Source: Candidatus Mcinerneyibacteriota bacterium (GTDB lineage Bacteria; AUK180; JAQVHJ01). Taken from it: a stretch of DNA of 10,681 nt. The stretch lies in contig DAOVMD010000063.1 of NCBI GenBank assembly GCA_030630935.1, positions 1 to 10,681 of the forward strand, given 5' to 3'. A program made the position numbers and the translations under genes. Below the pieces are notes generated by a model. It saw only the letters and a list, made by a program, of their open reading frames with translations, did not search any database and was not told where the DNA came from. Positions 7,517 through 10,681 of this stretch are shown piece by piece (position 1 is the first letter of the stretch; the number at the start of each line of letters is the position of its first letter).

Positions 7517-7559
7517 TGGCAACCTCTTTTTTTAATTAGAAAATTAATTATATCACTTT

Positions 7560-8390
7560 TTATCCCTTTTCCGGGGAAACAATTCCATAAAGGAAATTTT
7601 CATACTGTTTTCTTTCACCATAATACATTCTCAGAACTGGCTCCTTATAAATAAAGCCCTTTCGTAAAAACAAATTTACTGCATCACGGTTAATCGCGGG
7701 GACTCCAACATTAACAGTTTTATGCTGAAATCGTTTAAGAATCGAATTAAGCAGAATCTCGGCGGAGGTGGGAAGTTCAGAAATAAATAATGAAATATTT
7801 ACATGTCCCTTATTCCCAGGGTGAACAATTGCATAAGATTTTATCTTTTCTTTCTGAAGAATAAATACCGAGTTTTTAAACTCTTCCAGATAACGACCAA
7901 TTAAATTAGACCTTGAAATTTTCGTCATTTTAAAATCAAACTCAGAGATACCATCAAAATTCAAAGGTTGATATAGCATTGTGTCGTCAGACTTTGTTCC
8001 ATGTTTTTTCACGAAACGTAAAGATAAATATTTATCTTTAAAGCCAAGACTACGATACATTTCAACCGCATTAAATACGCCATCAAGTTCTATTGTTTTT
8101 ATGTTCTTATCTTTTAAATGATTAATCGCATATTCTAATAATTCACGACCAATTCCCAGGCGTCTAAACTCATCCTTTACAATTAACATTCCCAGAAACG
8201 CATAGTCGTCATAAGTAATTGTTGAAACAATACCTGCTCGCTCACCATCTTTCCACGCGATAAAGCAGCCATTAGGCTGAAGTGACAATAATCTCTTTAA
8301 ATCCGAATCATTGTATTGCCATTTCTCATTCTCAATAAGACCGAGTGCAAATGGAATGTCTAAATCCTGCATTAATAAAATTTTTAACAT
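7560..8390 (-). CDS. Two-domain GNAT-family N-acetyltransferase
   Basis: A 276-residue protein. The N-terminal GNAT fold (residues 1-125) shows the acetyl-CoA binding signature in motif A, VKDEFRRLGIGRELLEYAI (71-89), with Arg77-Leu-Gly-Ile-Gly81, and a typical motif B ending NAVEMYRSLGF (107-117). Residues about 150-276 form a second domain whose end, LFLRKGFIYKEPVLRMYYG (240-258), resembles the GNAT-like C-terminal domain (Pfam PF18014 type) seen in two-domain acetyltransferases. The substrate is unknown. The start has a near-perfect site (AGGAGG, 5 bases from ATG) and a promoter 35-63 bases upstream. It is the first gene of an operon with pepF copy 2 and trmO, which suggests housekeeping rather than a specialised pathway. 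Confidence 0.85.
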   Translation of the reverse strand: MLKILLMQDLDIPFALGLIENEKWQYNDSDLKRLLSLQPNGCFIAWKDGERAGIVSTITYDDYAFLGMLIVKDEFRRLGIGRELLEYAINHLKDKNIKTIELDGVFNAVEMYRSLGFKDKYLSLRFVKKHGTKSDDTMLYQPLNFDGISEFDFKMTKISRSNLIGRYLEEFKNSVFILQKEKIKSYAIVHPGNKGHVNISLFISELPTSAEILLNSILKRFQHKTVNVGVPAINRDAVNLFLRKGFIYKEPVLRMYYGERKQYENFLYGIVSPEKG

Positions 8391-8424
8391 TTTATCCTCC
8401 TGAGTTAATTATCTTATAAATTTT

Positions 8425-8453
8425 AGTATATCATATATATTAACTTTTTACAA
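8425..8453 (-). promoter_or_regulatory. Promoter of the GNAT-pepF-trmO operon
   Basis: On the minus strand TTGTAA (8448-8453, 4 of 6) is followed after 17 bases by TATACT (8425-8430, 5 of 6). The predicted start near 8418 gives a short leader of about 28 bases containing the AGGAGG ribosome site at 8395-8401. Confidence 0.65.
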
Positions 8454-8492
8454 CTATAAAATTTTATTTAAGTGGGAATAACAAGAACAACT

Positions 8493-8588
8493 TGGGACAT
8501 TCTGTTAATGAAAAAAAGTAGCATTATTGATAAAACCTTCTTCTGTCTCCAAAGAAATGTATTTCCCGAATTTATCAAGAGTGTCCCA
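8493..8588. repeat. 96-bp element with imperfect inverted ends
   Basis: TGGGACATTCT (8493-8503) is the inverse of AGAGTGTCCCA (8578-8588) with one mismatch in 11. Inside, TTGATAAA (8527-8534) is the exact inverse of TTTATCAA (8571-8578), though this arm overlaps the outer right arm by one base, so the two stems compete. It could be a decayed insertion-element remnant or a structured RNA; no transposase similarity is visible. Confidence 0.35.
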
Positions 8589-8709
8589 TTAATCACTCAT
8601 TACAAAAGAAAACAAGAAAAAAATTCACAGGGACAATAGCATCGCTTCGCTCTGCAAGTAAAAATTAATAATTAAGAATGAATAATGCTTTGCTTTATAT
8701 ATAACAATG

Positions 8710-8831
8710 CAGTAGGGGTTAACGGCGTTAACCCTGATCAAATGAACTTAATCCTCCCGTATGAAAACATTAATCAGATTTTTGTACTTTACAGTAGGGG
8801 CTACCGGCCGGTCGCCCTGACCGAACTTAAT
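8710..8831 (+). repeat. Two direct copies of a GTAGGGG hairpin module
   Basis: Copy 1 (8710-8752) and copy 2 (8792-8831) both run CAGTAGGGG, palindrome, CCCTGAYC, then GAACTTAAT. In copy 1 GGGTTAAC (8716-8723) pairs perfectly with GTTAACCC (8727-8734) around GGC. In copy 2 bases 8798-8817 form a 20-base palindrome with one mismatch pair. The arms differ in sequence while pairing is preserved, which indicates selection for or propagation of structure. Confidence 0.6.
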
Positions 8832-8947
8832 AACACACCCAAAAGAAATAAAAATCTTTACATTATTAATAAATCTTTTTTAAATCGTTTACGATTCTTA
8901 CGAAAAACTATTCATTCCAAAACAAGCGAACTGTATCCCAAACAAAG

Positions 8948-8988
8948 TAGGGGTGGGAGTTTATCCCGTATTTGCTGTGGTACGGGAG
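8948..8988 (+). repeat. Third GTAGGGG-headed hairpin, diverged
   Basis: GTAGGGG at 8948-8954 is followed by TCCCGTA (8965-8971) pairing perfectly with TACGGGA (8982-8988) over a 10-base loop. The header is shared with the two modules upstream, but the hairpin and downstream bases differ, so kinship is likely but not certain. Confidence 0.4.
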
Positions 8989-9040
8989 CGTTAATCCGAA
9001 TCTTTTGAACATAATTCTTCGACATAATCAGGGAAGAAAC

Positions 9041-9070
9041 TTTTTAACCATCTAAGACATAGAGAAAGGG
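9041..9070 (-). repeat. Inverted relative of the left-edge dispersed repeat
   Basis: Read on the minus strand this stretch contains CTCTATGTCTTAGATGGTT followed by AAAA, which matches the core at 158-180 at about 16 of 23 positions by eye. It lies 28 bases before the propeller gene's promoter. Confidence 0.4.
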
Positions 9071-9097
9071 ATAAAGGAAAAACAAAGATTAAACCTA

Positions 9098-9126
9098 TTG
9101 ACTTTTTAGAATTTTTCAAGTATAAT
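9098..9126 (+). promoter_or_regulatory. Promoter of the beta-propeller gene
   Basis: TTGACT (9098-9103, 5 of 6) and TATAAT (9121-9126, 6 of 6) are separated by exactly 17 bases. Transcription should begin near 9133, about 62 bases before the propeller start and practically at the ATG of the small upstream frame. Confidence 0.75.
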
Positions 9127-9132
9127 ATTAAT

Positions 9133-9204
9133 ATGAACAGACAATTAAGAAGATTGAAGAATATAAAATTAATAAAATTATTGGACCCGATTAAATGTAT
9201 GTAA
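9133..9204 (+). CDS. Possible 23-residue leader peptide overlapping the propeller gene start
   Basis: An ATG at the predicted transcription start opens a 23-codon frame (begins MNRQLRRLKN, ends DPIKCM) that stops at 9202-9204, overlapping the propeller ATG at 9195 by 10 bases in another frame. The propeller gene has no recognisable ribosome site of its own, so termination-reinitiation coupling would make sense. The peptide is basic and unlike anything I recognise. It would have to be read leaderless. Chance is a real alternative in such AT-rich DNA. Confidence 0.25.
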   Translation: MNRQLRRLKNIKLIKLLDPIKCM

Positions 9205-10409
9205 GAAAAAAGAAGTCGAAGCCCTATTCACTTTTGAGAAAAGTAATAATAACAGTAGTTATAGTAATAATAGCAGTTATTATTTTCAGTATTACTTTTA
9301 ATATTATAAATTCTACAAGATGTTCAACTTTTGTTAAAACTTTTGGGGGTAAAAAAGGAGATTATATCAAATTGATTTTACAAACAAATGATAAAAAATA
9401 TATTTTATTTTCAACAACACTTTCTAATGGAAGTGGTCAAAGCGACATTCTAATTACTAAAATTAATAATAAGGGTGATAAAATATGGGAAAATAAATAC
9501 GGATGGGAAGGAGATGAAGCGATAAGAGATGCTATTCTTTTACCTGATGAAAAAAGTATGATTATTTGTGGTTCTACAAGTTCTTTTGATGATGGGTATT
9601 GTGATGGAATAGTATTTAAAACTGATCAAGATGGTAAAATTGTTTGGAAAAAGATTATTGGTGATAAAAATATCGATGAAAAAGCATTGAAGATAATTAG
9701 ATTAGATGATGGAAACTTCCTGGTTCTAGGTGGATTTTTTTATAAAAAAGGAATGGGAATGTTTTGGATCAAAATAGATATAAATGGTAATATTCTTTGG
9801 TTTAAAAAGAAAGGTAATAATAAATATAATATTAAGCCTTCTTCAATAACAAAAATTAATGGAAACAAATATATTTTAGTTTCTACAATTATAGAAAAAG
9901 GTAATAACCAAATTTATTTATTGAAAATCGATTCGAATGGAAATGAAATAGAAGAAAAAATATTAAATTTTAATAAGAAATTATATATACAAAATATGAT
10001 TTATAATTCCATAGAGAATACTTTTCTAATTAACTCTTCTTTGGGACAAAACATTTATTTATTAAAGTTAGATGATAATTATAATATTATTTGGTCAAGG
10101 TTATTCTCAGAAACACAAACAACATGGGGTGCTTCAATGATCAAATCTTCTGACAATAACTATGTTATCACATGTGGAAATAAAGAACAAAACGTTTTAT
10201 TATTTAAAATAGATAATAACGGTCAAATACTTTGGTTTAAAAATTATTATAGAAATAGTAATGATGAAGGGAAAATTGTCCTTGAGACTTTTGATAAGGG
10301 ATATATTATTGGAGCTTGGACATATTCTGATAATAATGGTTATGATATATTAATAATAAAAACTGATAATGTCGGGAATTGTCCTGAACTTGATTTAAAG
10401 AGTAAATAA
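9195..10409 (+). CDS. Membrane-anchored seven-repeat beta-propeller protein, function unknown
   Basis: A 404-residue protein with a basic N-terminus (RKKKSKP) and one hydrophobic segment at about 17-36, so it is probably anchored in the inner membrane with the rest outside. Seven repeats of the form hydrophobic-K-x-D-x-x-G-x-x-x-W follow, starting near residues 84, 137, 188, 239, 286, 333 and 384, spaced 47-53 apart. The early KTFGG (48-52) looks like the strand closing the ring, so a seven-bladed propeller is likely. Such repeats occur in secreted surface proteins reporting as SBBP/delta-60-like or PQQ-like propellers; binding rather than catalysis is expected. The start is fixed by a TAA directly upstream of the ATG, but no ribosome site is seen. 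Codons are even more AT-rich than in the operons to the left, hinting at different ancestry. Confidence 0.8.
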   Translation: MYVRKKKSKPYSLLRKVIITVVIVIIAVIIFSITFNIINSTRCSTFVKTFGGKKGDYIKLILQTNDKKYILFSTTLSNGSGQSDILITKINNKGDKIWENKYGWEGDEAIRDAILLPDEKSMIICGSTSSFDDGYCDGIVFKTDQDGKIVWKKIIGDKNIDEKALKIIRLDDGNFLVLGGFFYKKGMGMFWIKIDINGNILWFKKKGNNKYNIKPSSITKINGNKYILVSTIIEKGNNQIYLLKIDSNGNEIEEKILNFNKKLYIQNMIYNSIENTFLINSSLGQNIYLLKLDDNYNIIWSRLFSETQTTWGASMIKSSDNNYVITCGNKEQNVLLFKIDNNGQILWFKNYYRNSNDEGKIVLETFDKGYIIGAWTYSDNNGYDILIIKTDNVGNCPELDLKSK

Positions 10410-10462
10410 TAGGGATAAAAGAAAAATATCTACAAAATATAACCAGGAGTTTCCCCAAAAAA

Positions 10463-10491
10463 TTGACCCAAAATTCTATAGGTATTGTAAT
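10463..10491 (+). promoter_or_regulatory. Candidate rightward promoter near the right edge
   Basis: TTGACC (10463-10468, 5 of 6), 17-base spacer, TGTAAT (10486-10491, 5 of 6). It would transcribe through the hairpin array toward a gene beyond the window. No downstream start codon in the window can confirm it. Confidence 0.35.
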
Positions 10492-10596
10492 ATAGGGAAT
10501 TAATTGGTTTTCAGAAGTGAGAAAGTCTATTTTTGAAAAAATGTGGATACTTTTAGCTCTTTAGAGTTATTATTTAGAACACGTTTTTAAATAGAA

Positions 10597-10678
10597 AGAG
10601 CTTCAGCTCTAATGTGAAGAGCCCCGGATTTCAATCCGGGGAACATGTAGCACCCACAACACCCGGGACTTCAGTCCT
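10597..10678 (+). repeat. Array of three hairpins sharing a TTCA loop (REP-like)
   Basis: Three adjacent perfect or near-perfect hairpins have different stems but the same tetraloop: AGAGC-TTCA-GCTCT (10597-10610), CCCCGGAT-TTCA-ATCCGGGG (10622-10641), and GGGAC-TTCA-GTCCT (10665-10678, last pair G-T). The spacer around 10651-10664 is CACCCACAACACCC. Palindromes of the form GGAC-TTCA-GTCC are common intergenic repeats in several bacterial phyla as I recall, and resemble REP sequences mobilised by RAYT (Y1) transposases. The array continues beyond the window edge. Confidence 0.65.
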
Positions 10679-10681
10679 ATT

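Larger units (their letters stand above)
8454..9097. other. Non-coding intergenic region with several repeat structures
   Basis: No convincing gene. From left to right it holds an inverted-repeat element (8493-8588), a low-complexity AATTAAGAATGAATAATGC-like stretch (about 8665-8690), two direct copies of a GTAGGGG-headed hairpin module (8710-8752 and 8792-8831), a third related hairpin (8948-8988), and an inverted relative of the left-edge dispersed repeat (9041-9070). The 107-codon frame at 8685-9008 spans these hairpins and is rejected. The piling-up of small repeats suggests a landing site for REP-like or non-autonomous elements. Confidence 0.6.

Noticed and set aside
7517-7522. TTG start for pepF copy 2 two codons upstream of the ATG
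   Set aside because: It abuts the GAGG ribosome site with no spacing, while the ATG at 7516 is well spaced and brings catalytic residue numbers into register with copy 1.
8685-9008. 107-codon plus-strand frame between the GNAT operon and the propeller gene
   Set aside because: It spans three hairpin repeats, has no ribosome site, and its product shows only the translated repeats. It is more likely an accidental open frame over repeat DNA.
8454-9097. CRISPR array or tandem repeat locus
   Set aside because: The repeated units number two or three, differ in sequence, and lack regular spacers; no cas gene is present in the window.

Overview
The window is an AT-rich bacterial chromosome segment, probably from an uncultured Gram-negative-type lineage. 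Pointers to this are a lipoprotein signal on an exported protein, sigma70-type promoters, standard-code genes and intergenic regions full of small repeats and hairpins. An FCB-like or candidate-phylum origin is a guess from overall style and cannot be fixed from this sequence.

Layout from left to right: (1) 1-460 is non-coding and T-rich, with copies of a degenerate dispersed repeat. (2) 461-3346 is a minus-strand operon: an exported-looking DUF362/2x[4Fe-4S] protein followed 12 bases later by an M3-family oligoendopeptidase F. Its promoter matches the sigma70 consensus perfectly. (3) 3347-3813 is a divergent intergenic region holding a roughly 220-bp element with terminal inverted repeats flanked by TA (MITE-like), then a promoter whose -10 box is covered by a 15-bp perfect palindrome. 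(4) 3814-4899 (+) is a lipoprotein with two complete HKD phospholipase-D motifs, ended by a strong terminator. (5) 4942-8390 is a second minus-strand operon: a two-domain GNAT acetyltransferase, a second oligoendopeptidase F paralogous to the first, and a TrmO-type tRNA methyltransferase with an unusual C-terminal tail. The last codons of this gene are built from the convergent terminator. (6) 8454-9097 is non-coding, with an inverted-repeat element, two direct copies of a GTAGGGG-headed hairpin module plus a third relative, and an inverted copy of the left-edge dispersed repeat. (7) 9195-10409 (+) is a membrane-anchored protein with seven sequence repeats, read as a seven-bladed beta-propeller. 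It has its own promoter, and a possible 23-codon upstream ORF overlaps its start. (8) 10410-10681 is non-coding and ends in an array of hairpins that all carry a TTCA loop, running off the window.

The genes do not form one recognisable pathway. The two operons look like housekeeping or accessory functions: peptide degradation, tRNA modification, acetylation and a redox protein of unknown role. The PLD lipoprotein and the propeller protein are separate extracytoplasmic proteins. I see no defence system, phage or intact transposase gene. The most interesting material is the non-coding structure: the MITE-like element, the operator-like palindrome, and two different hairpin-repeat families.
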